A stretch of DNA of 64,000 nt from Cherax quadricarinatus (Eukaryota > Arthropoda > Malacostraca > Decapoda > Parastacidae), in assembly GCF_038502225.1 (NCBI RefSeq), contig NC_091307.1, positions 29,938,346-30,002,345 of the forward strand. The letters run 5' to 3'. Made by a program: the position numbers and the translations under genes. Of this stretch, positions 21,055-32,077 are shown piece by piece. Below the pieces are notes generated by a model. It worked only from the letters and a program-made list of their open reading frames with translations, made no database searches and was not told the origin of the DNA. How positions within the stretch are numbered: the stretch's first letter is position 1; the number at the start of each line of letters is the position of its first letter.

Positions 21055-21240
21055 ACAGCAGCATGCAGCCCAACACTACAACCCGGATGATTAGGAAATA
21101 TCTGGGGGACTTGCCAAGACCTCTTGACGACAAACAGGGGTCTCCTGGTAATTCCCCCTGTGTACGAAGGAAGGATATTGATAAGTCTTGGACCTTTTCA
21201 CTTGTTAAGTTTATCTCTTAGTGCCTTAGCTGCATCCCTA
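21055..21240 (-). mobile_element. Diverged LINE A/B-like remnant
   Basis: ACAACCCGGATGATTAGG, CAGGGGTCTCCTGGTAATTC and AGTCTTGGACC line up in order with the antisense 3' coding end of family A (ACAGCCCGGCTGATCCGG, CAGGGGTTTATTGGCAATTC, AGTCTTGGGCC) but with many substitutions. Confidence 0.5.
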
Positions 21241-21304
21241 ATATTCACTGGAGTATTAACCTCTATTTTCCGACCCCCCTCCTCTCGTGACAGGTACTTT
21301 TAGT

Positions 21305-22950
21305 TTGCAGATTTAAGAACATAAGAAAGCAGGAGCACTGCAACAAACCTACCGGCCCATGCAAGGCAGGTCCAATTTTTCCACCGGCTTAAGCCAATGC
21401 CTTGACCTAGTCAGGTCAGTCACGGCATCCAACCTAGTAGCACAAGCTGGTCAGGTCCAACTCTCACACACCCACACCTACTCGTGTATTTATCCAACCT
21501 ATTTTTAAAACTACACAACGTCTTAGCTACTGTGACAGTACTTGGGCGTTTGTTCCACTCACCCACAACTCTATTACCAAACCAGTGCTTTCCTATATCC
21601 TTCCTGAATCTGAATTTTTCCAATTTGAAACCATTGCTGCGGGTGCTGTCTATGTTAGATACTTTTTAGCATGCTATTTACATCCCCTTTATTCCTGTTT
21701 TCCATTTATACACCTCAATCATATCCCCTCTAATTCTACGCCTTTCTAGAGTGCAGATTCAGGGCCCTCAGTCTATCCTCATATGGAAGATGTCTGATAC
21801 ATGGGATCAACTTTGTCATCCTCCTCTGTACGCTTTCCAGTGCATTTATATCCATTTTGTAATATGGTGACCAAAACTGTGCAGCATAATCTAAACGAGG
21901 CCCAACCAAAGATATACAGAGTTGAAGAACAACCTGAGGACTTTCTATTATACTTCTTGCTATGAATCCAAGGATTCTGTTAGCTTTATTGCGAACACTT
22001 ATTCACTGTTGTCTTGGTTTCAGATTACTGCTAACCGTAATATTAAAATTTACACTTAGTTTATATGTGGCATGGTTATTTTACTGTCCAACATTTAGAA
22101 CTTTGCATTTGTGTATATTAAACTGCATCTGCCACTTCTCCGACCACTGCATCAGTCTATTCAAATCATCCTGGAGTGCTCTATTGTCTTCATTAGAACT
22201 GGACAGTCTACTTTGGTGTCATCAGCAAATTTGCTTATGTGGCAATTTATTCCCTAATCTATGTAGTTTATGTAGATTGTGAACAACAAGGGGCCATACA
22301 CTGACCCTGTGGAACACCGCTTGTGACGTGTCCCCATTCTGATTTCTCCCCATTTATGAAAACTCTCTGCTGCCTATTTGTCAACCATGCCTCTACCCAA
22401 GAAAAAAATTCTCCTGCTAATCCGTGTGCCTTAAGTTCTTCGTAAGACAGGAACACCCCTTCGTAAAACCGTGCTGAGATTCATTAATCAATTTATGCCT
22501 TTCAAGATGGCTACGAATTGCTTCGGCAATTATCGATTCCATAAATTTACCAACTATGGAGGTAAGGTTAACTGGTCTATAGTTTGAAGCTAAGGATCTG
22601 TCACCTGCCTTGTAAATAGGTATTACATTTGCCATTTTCTACTTGTCTGGCATTATGTCAGTTTGTAGTGATATATTGAAAAGATTAGCCAAAGGTATGC
22701 AAAGTTCCTCATTATTATTATTATAATCAAGGGGGAAGCGCTAAACCCGGAGGATTATACAGCGCCTGGGGGGGGGATGTGGAAGGCATTCAGGCTTAAT
22801 TCGGGGAACTGGAGCACAGATCCAATTCCCTAAATCAAGAGCCCCTCACCAACATCAAGGAACCTTCCTTGAGGGGCAAAGTTCCTCAGCTTATGATTCA
22901 TCTCTTTCTGCGTTCCAGAAAATACTTAAGCGTTGGGGCACTAATCTAGA
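21305..22950 (-). mobile_element. CR1-like LINE family D, copy 1
   Basis: The minus strand reads, from 22635: MANVIPIYKAGDRSLASNYRPVNLTS, ESIIAEAIRSHLERHKLINESQHGFTKG (RT fingers/palm region), then about 22450 YEELKAHGLAGEFFSWVEAWLTNRQQRVFINGEKSEWGHVTSGVPQGQ, and further down FRFRKDIGKHWFGNRVVGEWNKRPSTV. The 3' end has GGCCGGTAGG and repeated TTCTTATG words (21312-21330 antisense), typical of CR1 3' tails. Stops and frameshifts are frequent and the SGVPQG context is damaged. A SINE (22712-22875) interrupts it, and LINE-like sequence resumes after the duplicated target. Confidence 0.8.
22712..22875 (-). mobile_element. SINE family G, copy 2, with 13-bp target duplication
   Basis: A 164-bp insert inside the CR1-like copy, flanked by exact direct repeats GCAAAGTTCCTCA (22699-22711 and 22876-22888). 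Read on the minus strand it ends in an ATAATAATAAT tail, as expected for a retroposed SINE. It shares its body with 3772-3945. I saw no obvious tRNA A/B boxes, so its head origin is unknown. Confidence 0.8.
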
Positions 22951-23284
22951 CACTTATAGTCCGGCAGTGAAACTAGTATTTTGCATTTAGGAGGGAAGCA
23001 GAGAGAAAAAAAAATATATTGAAGACTACTTGTTCACAAAATGACATGTCATCGATGGGAAAAAAATTGTGAAATTCGAAACGGCCGCCACCATTTTTTT
23101 TAAAGATAATAAAAAACGAACGAGTTTCTTTGTGAAAACTAGGAAATATTATTAAAAATACTGAATGTCATCTAAAAATAGTTTTCTAAATATATGCAGG
23201 TCGTTGAAATCTGCAAAATTAAAAATGAATCTTAATGAAACATTTTTAATAAATATTAATAGGAAAAATAATGACTGGAACAAC
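22950..23284. other. AT-rich unique stretch before satellite
   Basis: No feature recognised. It ends in AATATTGCGACGCCTATG, where the 35-bp satellite begins. Confidence 0.3.
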
Positions 23285-25268
23285 ACGAAATATTGCGACG
23301 CCTATGTTGAGATGCGTCTCAACATTGTGACGCCTGCTATGTTGAGATGTGTCTCAACATTGTGACGCCTGCTATGTTGAGATGCGTCTCAACATTGTGA
23401 CGCCTGCTATGTTGAGATGTGTCTCAACATTGTGACGCCTGCTATGTTGAGATGTGTCTCAACATTGTGACGCCTGCTATGTTGAGATGTGTCTCAACAT
23501 TGTGACGCCTGCTATGTTGAGATGCGTCTCAACATTGTGACGCCTGCTATGTTGAGATGCGTCTCAACATTGTGACGCCTGCTATGTTGAGATGCGTCTC
23601 AACATTGTGACGCCTGCTATGTTGAGATGTGTCTCAACATTGTGACGCCTGCTATGTTGAGATGCGTCTCAACATTGTGACGCCTGCTATGTTGAGATGC
23701 GTCTCAACATTGTGACGCCTGCTATGTTGAGATGCGTCTCAACATTGTGACGCCTATGTTGAGATGCGTCTCAACATTGTGACGCCTATGTTGAGATGCG
23801 TCTCAATATTGTGACGCCTGCTATGTTGAGATGTGTCTCAACATTGTGACGCCTGCTATGTTGAGATGCGTCTCAATATTGTGACGCCTGCTATGTTGAG
23901 ATGCGTCTCAATATTGTGACCCCTGCTATGTTGAGATGCGTCTCAATATTGTGACGCCTGCTATGTTGAGATGCGTCTCAATATTGTGACGCCTGCTATG
24001 TTGAGATGCGTCTCAACATTGTGACGCCTATGTTGAGATGCGTCTCAATATTGTGACGCCTGCTATGTTGAGATGTGTCTCAACATTGTGACGCCTGCTA
24101 TGTTGAGATGCATCTCAACATTGTGACGCCTGCTATGTTGAGATGTGTCTCAACATTGTGACGCCTGCTATGTTGAGATGCGTCTCAACATTGTGACGCC
24201 TATGTTGAGATGCGTCTCAATATTGTGACGCCTGCTATGTTGAGATGTGTCTCAACATTGTGACGCCTGCTATGTTGAGATGCGTCTCAACATTGTGACG
24301 CCTATGTTGAGATGCGTCTCAATATTGCGACGCCTGCTATAGTGAGATGCGTCTCAATATTGCGACGCCTGCTATAGTGAGATGCGTCTCAATATTGCGA
24401 CGCCTGCTATATTGAGATGCGTCTCAATATTGCGACGCCTATGTTGAGATGCGTCTCAATATTGCGACGCCTGCTATAGTGAGATGCGTCTCAATATTGC
24501 GACGCCTGCTATGTTGAGATGCGTCTCAATATTGCGACGCCTGCTATGTTCAGATGCGTCTCAATATTGCGACGCCTGCTATGGTGAGATGCGTCTCAAT
24601 ATTGCGACGCCTGATATGGTGAGATGCGTCTCAATATTGTGACGCCTGCTATGTTGAGATACGTCTCAATATTGCGACGCCTGCTATGTTGAGATGCGTC
24701 TCAATATTGCGAAGCCTGCTATAGTGAGATGCGTCTCAATATTGCGACGCCTGCTATAGTGAGATGCGTCTCAATATTACGACGCCTGCTATAGTGAGAT
24801 GCGTCTCAATATTGCGAAGCCTGCTATAGTGAGATGCGTCTCAATATTGCGACGCCTGCTGTAGTGAGATGCGTCTCAATATTGCGACGCCTGCTATAGT
24901 GAGATGCGTCTCAATATTGCGACGCCTGCTATAGTGAGATGCGTCTCAATATTGCGACGCCTGCTATAGTGAGATGCGTCTCAATATTGCGACGCCTGCT
25001 ATAGTGAGATGCGTCTCAATATTGCGACGCCTGCTATAGTGAGATGCGTCTCAATATTGCGACGCCTGCTATAGTGAGATGCGTCTCAATATTGCGACGC
25101 CTGCTATAGTGAGATGCGTCTCAATATTGCGACGCCTGCTATAGTGAGATGCGTCTCAATATTGCGACGCCTGCTATAGTGAGATGCATCTCAATATTGC
25201 GACGCCTGCTATAGTGAGATGCGTCTCAATATTGCGACGCCTGCTATAGTGAGATGCGTCTCAATATT
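23285..25268. repeat. 35-bp satellite array
   Basis: About 56 tandem units of the type ACGCCTGCTATGTTGAGATG followed by CGTCTCAACATTGTG, with occasional 32-bp units lacking GCT. Each unit holds a dyad, GTTGAGA-TGCG-TCTCAAC. The left half is dominated by GTTGAG...CAACATTGTG and the right half by AGTGAG...CAATATTGCG variants. CG/TG alternation at two positions suggests CpG deamination (inference). Confidence 0.95.
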
Positions 25269-25269
25269 A

Positions 25270-25530
25270 TAGTAAAATGTTATTCACAATATATTCACAA
25301 TTTGCGGTGGTAATTATGCAATTAATGTTTAATATAATTACCTGGAGTAGCGTGTGTAAGAGTCCAAGACTAACAACTACATATTATAATACTCCCAAGT
25401 AACTCTTCTTGTTTTTTATTTACTTACAAAAGACACTATTTGGAATCTGCCTGTATTTTCAATTTCGCTGGTTTATGAACCTGCAGACTTTATATTAACT
25501 AAACTACTGTAGGCAAGAAACATTCCAGAC
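25270..25530. other. No recognised feature
   Basis: AT-rich spacer between two tandem arrays. Confidence 0.35.
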
Positions 25531-25532
25531 TG

Positions 25533-26740
25533 TGGTGGTGGTGGTGGGTGGTGACGACGGTGGTGGTGGTGACGACGGTGGTGGTGGTGGTGACGACGGT
25601 GGTGGTGGTGGTGACGGTGGTGGTGGTGGTGGTGGTGGTGGTGGTGGTGGTGGTGGTGACGGTGGTGGTGGTGGTGGTGACGGTGGTGGTGGTGGTGGTG
25701 ACGGTGGTGGTGGTGGTGGTGACGGTGGTGGTAACGGTGGTGGTGGTGACGGTGGTGGTGACGGTGGTGACGGTGGTGGTGGTGACGGTGGTGGTGGTGA
25801 CGGTGGTGGTGGTGACGACGGTGGTGGTGACGGTGGTGGTGGTGACGACGGTGGTGGTGACGGTGGTGGTGGTGGTGACGGTGGTGGTGGTGACGGTGGT
25901 GGTGACGGTGGTGGTGGTGGTGACGGTGGTGGTGGTGGTGACGGTGGTGGTGGTGACGGTGGTGGTGGTGACGGTGGTGGTGGTGACGGTGGTGGTGGTG
26001 GTGGTGACGGTGGTGGTGGTGGTGGTGACGGTGGTGGTGGTGGTGGTGACGGTGGTGGTACTGGTGGTGGTGACGGTGGTGGTACTGGTGCTGGTGACGG
26101 TGGTGGTGACGGTGGTGGTGGTGGTGGTGACGGTGGTGGTACTGGTGGTGACGGTGGTGGTACTGGTGGTGGTGACGGTGGTGGTGGTGACGGTGGTGGT
26201 GGTGGTGACGGTGGTGGTGGTGGTGACGGTGGTGGTGGTGGTGACGGTGGTGGTGGTGACGGTGGTGGTGGTGACGGTGGTGGTGGTGACGGTGGTGGTA
26301 CTGGTGGTGGTGACGGTTGTGGTGGTGACGGTGGTGGTGGTGACGGTGGTGGTGGTGACGGTGGTGGTGGTGGTGGTGGTGACGGTGGTGGTGGTGGTGA
26401 GGGTGTTGGTGCTGGTGGTGGTGAGGGTTGTGGTGGTGACGGTGGTGACGGTGACGGTGGTGGTGGTGACGGTGGTGGTGGTGGTGACGGTGGTGGTGGT
26501 GACGGTGGTGGTGGTGACGGTGGTGGTACTGGTGGTGGTGACGGTGGTGGTACTGGTGGTGGTGACGGTGGTGGTACTGGTGGTGGTGACGGTTGTGGTG
26601 GTGACGGTGGTGGTGGTGACGGTGACGGTGGTGGTGGTGACGGTGGTGGTGACGGTGGTGGTGGTGGTGACGGTGGTGGTGACGGTGGTGGTGGTGACGG
26701 TGGTGGTGGTGGTGACGGTGGTGGTGGCGGTAGTGTAGAT
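25533..26740. repeat. GGT/GAC trinucleotide-based array
   Basis: About 1.2 kb of GGT interspersed with GAC, mostly as GGTGGTGGTGAC or GGTGGTGGTGGTGAC, with occasional ACT, GCT and TGT. Because all units are multiples of three, all three plus-strand frames stay open for long spans (Gly/Asp- or Val/Thr-rich). No start context, splice site or flanking domain supports a gene. Confidence 0.92.
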
Positions 26741-26744
26741 ATAG

Positions 26745-27330
26745 AATGTTTTTATTTATTGACAGATTTTGATTGAATCAAATACTCCACATATCGTATG
26801 TATTCTCCAGAATATATTTGAATTTCCATGGCAGCAAACAATCCTCAGGCCTAATTGGCTTCAATCTGTCAAGTTGACAGGCGGAAGTCAATTAGGGAAG
26901 GCAACATACAGAGCGGCAATCAACTGTACCTGGAAACTGACATACCAGAAGACACTTTGGCATCTGAACTTTATGTACACAAAGACTGCGCCAACGTAAG
27001 CGCCAACGTAAACACCTAAACTCCATATCAAATGTCAGTTGGATCGCCTGAAGAAAACTCTTCAATGATGTCAAGCGTCAGCGTAGGTCAAACACTGACC
27101 AGGTTCATTAAAAAATCATCTGTTGAAGAAAATCTCACTGATACCCGATCCACGATATCCAGATTGATTTAAGTGTTGGTCATTATCGAACTGTTGACGG
27201 AGCAACATCAAGACACCTTCAAGGATGTTATTAATGCCTACAAAATAAGGAATGGCGAATGGGTTCAAGGAGTACGCTTGCGAGTAGAAGGAACTTCACA
27301 TTCTTTGTACGGTCATTGTAACCTACCGCA
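26745..27330. other. No recognised feature
   Basis: Short open frames only. None shows a recognisable motif. Confidence 0.3.
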
Positions 27331-27336
27331 GAGAAT

Positions 27337-27484
27337 AAAACGGCACAATACACAAATAACCCGCACATAGGAAACAAACTTGCGACCTTTCGGTCGGACT
27401 TGGACTTTCAACTAGTCACATTGTATGACTAGTTAATGGTCGTCATAAGTGTCAGTCTCCATTGTGCGGGTTATTTGTCTAATG
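27337..27484. mobile_element. PLE-type hairpin element, third sequence family
   Basis: Ends CAAATAACCCGCACA and TGTGCGGGTTATTTG are inverted; the minus strand holds GTCCGACCGAAAGGTCGC, where other members have GAAACGTC. The 13-bp flanks TACCGCAGAGAAT (27324-27336) and TACCACAGAGAAT (27485-27497) are a target duplication with one mismatch. A related sequence is at 28050-28150. Confidence 0.6.
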
Positions 27485-28047
27485 TACCACAGAGAATGCA
27501 TGTCGACAGTCAGGAGCGACAAATATCCAGTCAAGTGGATTGAAAGCTGACGCATCAATATATGGTGCTCTAGAAAGCTTGAGAGACATCAAATATGTAC
27601 TGATGCACGAACTTATACCAGTTCCTTCATCAATGTTTGATGACAAATGAGACACGAGGATAAGAAAACCCAAGTCTACCTACCTGGAGGTCGTTCCGGG
27701 GGGAAGGGGGTTTCAACACCCCTGCTGCCCAATCTATAACCAGGCTTTCCGGTGGATTAGGGCCTGATCAACCAAGCTGTTACTGCTGGCTGTACTTAAT
27801 CTCGCGTATGAACCACAGCCTAACTGGTCGGGTACTGACCCTTTTGAAGGAAGCCAGGGGTCTATTGGCAATTCCCCTTATGCACAGTGGGAGGCTCCTG
27901 AACAGTTTTGGGCCCTGAACACTTCTTGTGTTTTGTCTTAGTGTACTCAGGGCGCCTATGCTTTTCACTGAGAATATGTTGCACTGTCTACCTAGTCTAG
28001 TCTTGTGCTTTCGCAGGGAGTGATTTCCGTGTGCATATTTGGGACCA

Positions 28048-28152
28048 ATCCCTCGAGAAATTACAAAAAGGCACAATATCGTGACTGGAGCAATACACAC
28101 ACAACCTGCACATAGGAAAGAGGAGCTTACGACGACGTTTCAGTCCGACTTT
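28048..28152 (-). mobile_element. PLE-like repeat insertion in LINE A
   Basis: CACAATATCGTGACTGGAGC, ACCTGCACATAGGAAAGAGG, GCTTACGACGACGTTTCAGT, CCGACTTTGACC. On the minus strand this holds CGGACTGAAACGTCGTCGTAAG, another GAAACGTC-type hammerhead-like remnant without a CTGATGA core. Relatives are at 27350-27420 and 47690-47730. Confidence 0.5.
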
Positions 28153-29178
28153 GACCATTTACCTTGTACTTTTACCATGTGTAGATTATGATCTCTCTCG
28201 CCTGCGCTCCTGTGAGTACAGGTCAAGTGACTCCAAACGTTCCCAGAAATTACAGTGCTTGACCGAACTTATACGTGCAGTAAAGGTTCTCTTTACATTC
28301 TCTATGTCTGATTTCACCTACCTTGAAGGGAGCTGTTAGTGCACAACAGTGTTTCAGAGTAGAGAAAAAGTGATTTAAGAAGGACAATCATTACCCTGCC
28401 ATCCTTTGTTTTGACAGTTCTCATCAGCGATCCTATCATTTTCCTTGCAGATATGATGTAAGAAAATCTCACCTTCAAGGATCACAACAATGTAACTAAC
28501 ATTCACAAATCCTTCACATTAATTTTTCGCTCTATTGTCTGGTTCGAGTTTGTAGTACACTGTTCTAGCTATTATTTCATCAGTTTTTCATAAGGGAGTA
28601 ACTGAACTTTGTCCTCACTGAACATCATTGTTTTCCGATGCTCATTCGAAAACTTTTATATTCTCTTGGAGATTTACTATGTCCTCAATGGATGACACTC
28701 TCATACAGATTCTAGTCTCGCCTGAAAAAGATACGGTGGTTTACATCTCTGACTGATACGAGAATGAGGAACAGAATAGGGGCGAGTGCTGTACCTTGTG
28801 GAACAGAGCTTTTCGCTGTGACAGCCTCCGACTTCACTCTGGTGATCCTTGCTCTGTTCTATTGGTTAGAAAGTTGAAGATTAGCACACATTTGTGAGCC
28901 ATTACACTATGAATGCACTTGTCAAAGGTTTTTTGCAAAGTCTGTGTATACTACATCTGAATTATTTGTCCTCCAGTGCATCCAGTAGTTGCGACAGGCA
29001 AGAACGACTTGCTCTAAAACCATTGCCAACCACTTGGAGATTTTTATGATGTGGGACGTTAGAGCTATCGGTACATAATTCTTTCCTATTGCTTTGCTGC
29101 CACCTTAATGGAGTGACGTTATACTCGTTTTTAGGTCCCTGTCCATAGCACAATTAAGGCACGAAAAGGGGGTTTCTT

Positions 29179-29603
29179 ATGAAAGTTAAGACACATGTGC
29201 AACATCTGGATATCTTTATTGTAGTAGACGTTTCGCCATCCAGTGGCTTTATCAATACAGATTCTAGGACATAATAGGAAGACAGTAGAACTATATACAA
29301 AAGATGAGGTAATCAGTCCCTCGGCCTTGGAGTTAGTGTTCACAGCATCGTGGTGGAGGAGAGTCTGGAGAGTCTGGAGAGTCTCCAGACTCTCCTCCAC
29401 CACGATGCTGTGAACACTAACTCCAAGGCCGAGGGACTGATTACCTCATCTTTTGTATATAGTTCTACTGTCTTCCTATTATGTCCTAGAATCTGTATTG
29501 ATAAAGCCACTGGATGGCGAAACGTCTACTACAATAAAGATATCCAGATGTTGCACATGTGTCTTAACTTTCATATTGTCGGTATTTTATACCTTTCTTG
29601 CAC
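29179..29603. mobile_element. PLE-type hairpin element H3 with 13-bp target duplication
   Basis: Arms 29179-29370 and 29383-29574 (192 bp each) appear to be exact reverse complements around a 12-bp centre. The right end adds TTGTCGGTATTTTATACC. AAGGGGGTTTCTT flanks both sides (29166-29178, 29604-29616), within LINE copy A5. Each arm carries a hammerhead-like motif whose core reads TTGATAA, with helix II GCCA-CTGGA-TGGC and GAAACGTC. Confidence 0.85.
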
Positions 29604-30061
29604 AAGGGGGTTTCTTGCAGTTTTTGATGAACATGGAGTTCCATGAGTCTGGGCCAGAGTGCGTGGGCATGTTGTCAACGGCTTTTTCAAAGTCCAGTGG
29701 AGTTAGTGTTATGTCAGACTGTGCTCTCATGTTGACGCATTCTCGATCGCCTTGCAGTTCAACGTATATCGTGGTCCACATCTGGTATTTGTAGATTATG
29801 TCAAGAACATTGCTGTGTATGTGCGAAAGGTTGAAAGGTCTGATACCTAGTTTTTAATGGTGGCTATGATGACAGCATCAGGAATATCACTCGAAGTTCA
29901 AAAGCCTCTAGAAGAGAGTCTTAAACTTCAGTTTACCTTGGGACCTTAACTTACTCCTGAGTGACCATCACAGTGACATACAGTAATGTGCAACTCGTTG
30001 ACAGGATCCGCCAGCACCTGAGTGACAACTGCCATGTATGTGAGTACGTGCGCGAGCAAAT

Positions 30062-30124
<63 letters not shown>
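30062..30124. repeat. (CA)n microsatellite
   Basis: About 60 bases of CA, followed by ACCACAATTAGGTGAGTAC (the 3' tip of family C) and a second short CA run to 30153. Confidence 0.95.
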
Positions 30125-30125
<1 letters not shown>

Positions 30126-31795
30126 CCACAATTAGGTGAGTACACACACACACGGTGACAGCAACAAGGTCAGAAAGGGGTGGAGTAGATTGCATTTTCT
30201 TGGACTAAGGCGTTTGACACAGTTCCACACGAGAGATTAGGGCAAAAGCTAGAGGACCAGGCAGGGATAACAGGGAAGGCACTGCAGTGGATCAGGGAAT
30301 ACCCGTTAGGAAGACAACAGCGAGTCATGGTACGTGGCGAAGTGTCAGAGTGGGCACGTGTGACGAGCGGGGTTCCACAGGGACCAGTCCTAGGACCAGT
30401 GCTGTTTCTTGTATTTGTGAACGACATGACGGAATGAACAGACTCAGAAGTGTCCCTGTTTGCAGATGATGTGAAGTTGATGAAAAGAATTCAATCGGAC
30501 GGGGACCAGACAGAACTACAAAAGGATCTGGACAGGCCTGGTCTAGCAACTGGCTCCTGGAGTTCAACCCCACCAAGTGCAAAGTCATGAAGATTGAGAA
30601 GCCTTTGATATACCTTTGAAAAGTTTCAAGAGTTTCACTACTCTCGGAGCCCGGCCATAGGCCAGGCTCGTCTGGTGCTTGCCTGGTCAACCAAGCTGTT
30701 GCTGTTGGAGGCCTGCTTGCCCACATATCCATCACAGCCTGGTTGATATGGTATCTGGTGTAGATACTTGTGCAGTTTCCTCTTGAAGGCTTTTACACTT
30801 GTTCCAGCCGTGTTTCTGATAGCTTCTGGTAAGATGTTGAATAGTCTGGGACCCCGGATGTTGATACAGTGTTCCCTTATTGTCCCCACCGCACCCCTGC
30901 TCTTCATTGGGTTTATTTTACACTTCCTCCCATATTTCTCGCTCCCGTATATTGTTATGCAGTGTGCAGATTTGGGACCAAGCCCTCGAGTACTTTTCAG
31001 GTATATGCGTACATGTTCAAGACTTGAAGGAGTTCCCAGTAATTTAGGTGCTTTACTGGCTCAATGCGAGCCGTAAACGATCTTTGTATCTTTTTCAGCT
31101 CTGATATTTCTCCTGCTTTGAACGGGGCCATCAGTTAGGGCAAAGAAGACCGCAGACGGAGTACAGTCTAAGGGGCCAGAGACTACAATCCTCACTCAAG
31201 TAAAAGGATCTTGGAGTGAGTATAACACCGGGCACATCTCACGAGGCGCACATCAACCAAATAACTGCTGCAGCATACGGGCACCTAGCAAACCTAAGAA
31301 CAGCATTCCGACATCTTAATAAAGAATCGTTCAGGACCCTGTACACCGTGTACGTTAGGCCCATATTGGAGTATGCGGCACCAGTTTGGAACCCACACCT
31401 TGCTAAGCACATAAGGAAACTAGACTAGCCCCGGAGCTAAGGGGCATGTCCTACGAGGAGAGGTTAATGGAAATCGACCTGACGACACTGGAGGACAGGA
31501 GAGGGGGCATATGATAACGACATATAAAATACTAAAAGGAAACGACAAGGTGGACATGGACAGGCTGTTCCAGAGATGAGACACAACAAGGGGTCACAGT
31601 TGAAAGCTGAAAGCTGAAGACTTTGATGAATCACAAATGATGCTAGAAGTATTTCTTCAGTCACAGAGTTGTCAGAAGTAGAATAGTCTAATAAAGCTTA
31701 TGGAGCAGGAAGAGTGACCTAGTAGCGACCAGCAAAGAGGCAGGGCCAGGAGCTGTGACTCGACCCTTGCAACCACAACTAGGTAAGTACAACTA
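30125..31795 (+). mobile_element. LINE family C, copy 3, interrupted by family B
   Basis: Starts abruptly after (CA)n and reads WSRLHFLGLRR-type sequence with a stop in the palm motif (FLD then TAA near 30204). It continues ALQWIREYPLGRQQRVMV near 30280, a VTSGVPQGPVLGPVLFLVFVNDM near 30362-30428 and LFADDVKLMKRIQ near 30455-30490 (catalytic FADD). A 540-bp family B insert (30598-31137) splits it just after NPTKCKVMKI. It resumes at 31138 with GVSITPGTSHEAHINQITAAAYGHLANLRTAFRHLNKESFRTLYTVYVRPILEYAAPVWNPHL and ends near CAACCACAACTAGGTAAG. Confidence 0.85.
30598..31137 (-). mobile_element. LINE family B, copy 1, nested in family C
   Basis: A 5'-truncated insertion whose minus-strand frame (30638-30907) reads MKSRGAVGTIREHCINIRGPRLFNILPEAIRNTAGTSVKAFKRKLHKYLHQIPYQPGCDGYVG..., the C-terminal region after the RT. 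It is parallel to family A's KSRGAIGTLRENTISVRGPRLFNSLP tail. The family C sequence before (AAGATTG) and after (GGGCAAAGAAGACC) is continuous with the intact C copy, so B inserted later. Confidence 0.85.
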
Positions 31796-31804
31796 GATTA
31801 GTAA

Positions 31805-32060
<256 letters not shown>

Positions 32061-32077
32061 AAGACAGCAACATCCTT

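Larger units (their letters stand above)
27675..29800 (-). mobile_element. LINE family A, copy 5, with two insertions
   Basis: Runs antisense from CTACCTGGAGGTCGTTCC (27685) through TGTTACTGCTGGC, CAGGGGTCTATTGGCAATTC and GGGACCAATCCCTCGAG (28040). After an insertion it resumes at TGTAGATTATGATCTCTCTC (28180). Further on it retains antisense of RT-region text, for example GGGGCGAGTGCTGTACCTTG near 28780 (the PQGTVLAP box) and TTGCTGCCACCTTAATGGAG near 29094. After the second insertion (29179-29603) it continues CAGTTTTTGATGAACATGGAG to about 29720. The frames are thoroughly broken. It is useful mainly as a dated host for the two younger insertions. Confidence 0.8.

Noticed and set aside
23285..25268. 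CRISPR-like regular repeats
   Set aside because: Units are contiguous 35-mers with no unique spacers, in a eukaryotic repeat-rich context with no cas genes.
25532..26776. 414-residue Gly/Asp-rich protein
   Set aside because: It is the GGT/GAC array; another plus-strand frame gives an equally long Val/Thr sequence and there is no domain, signal peptide or splice context.
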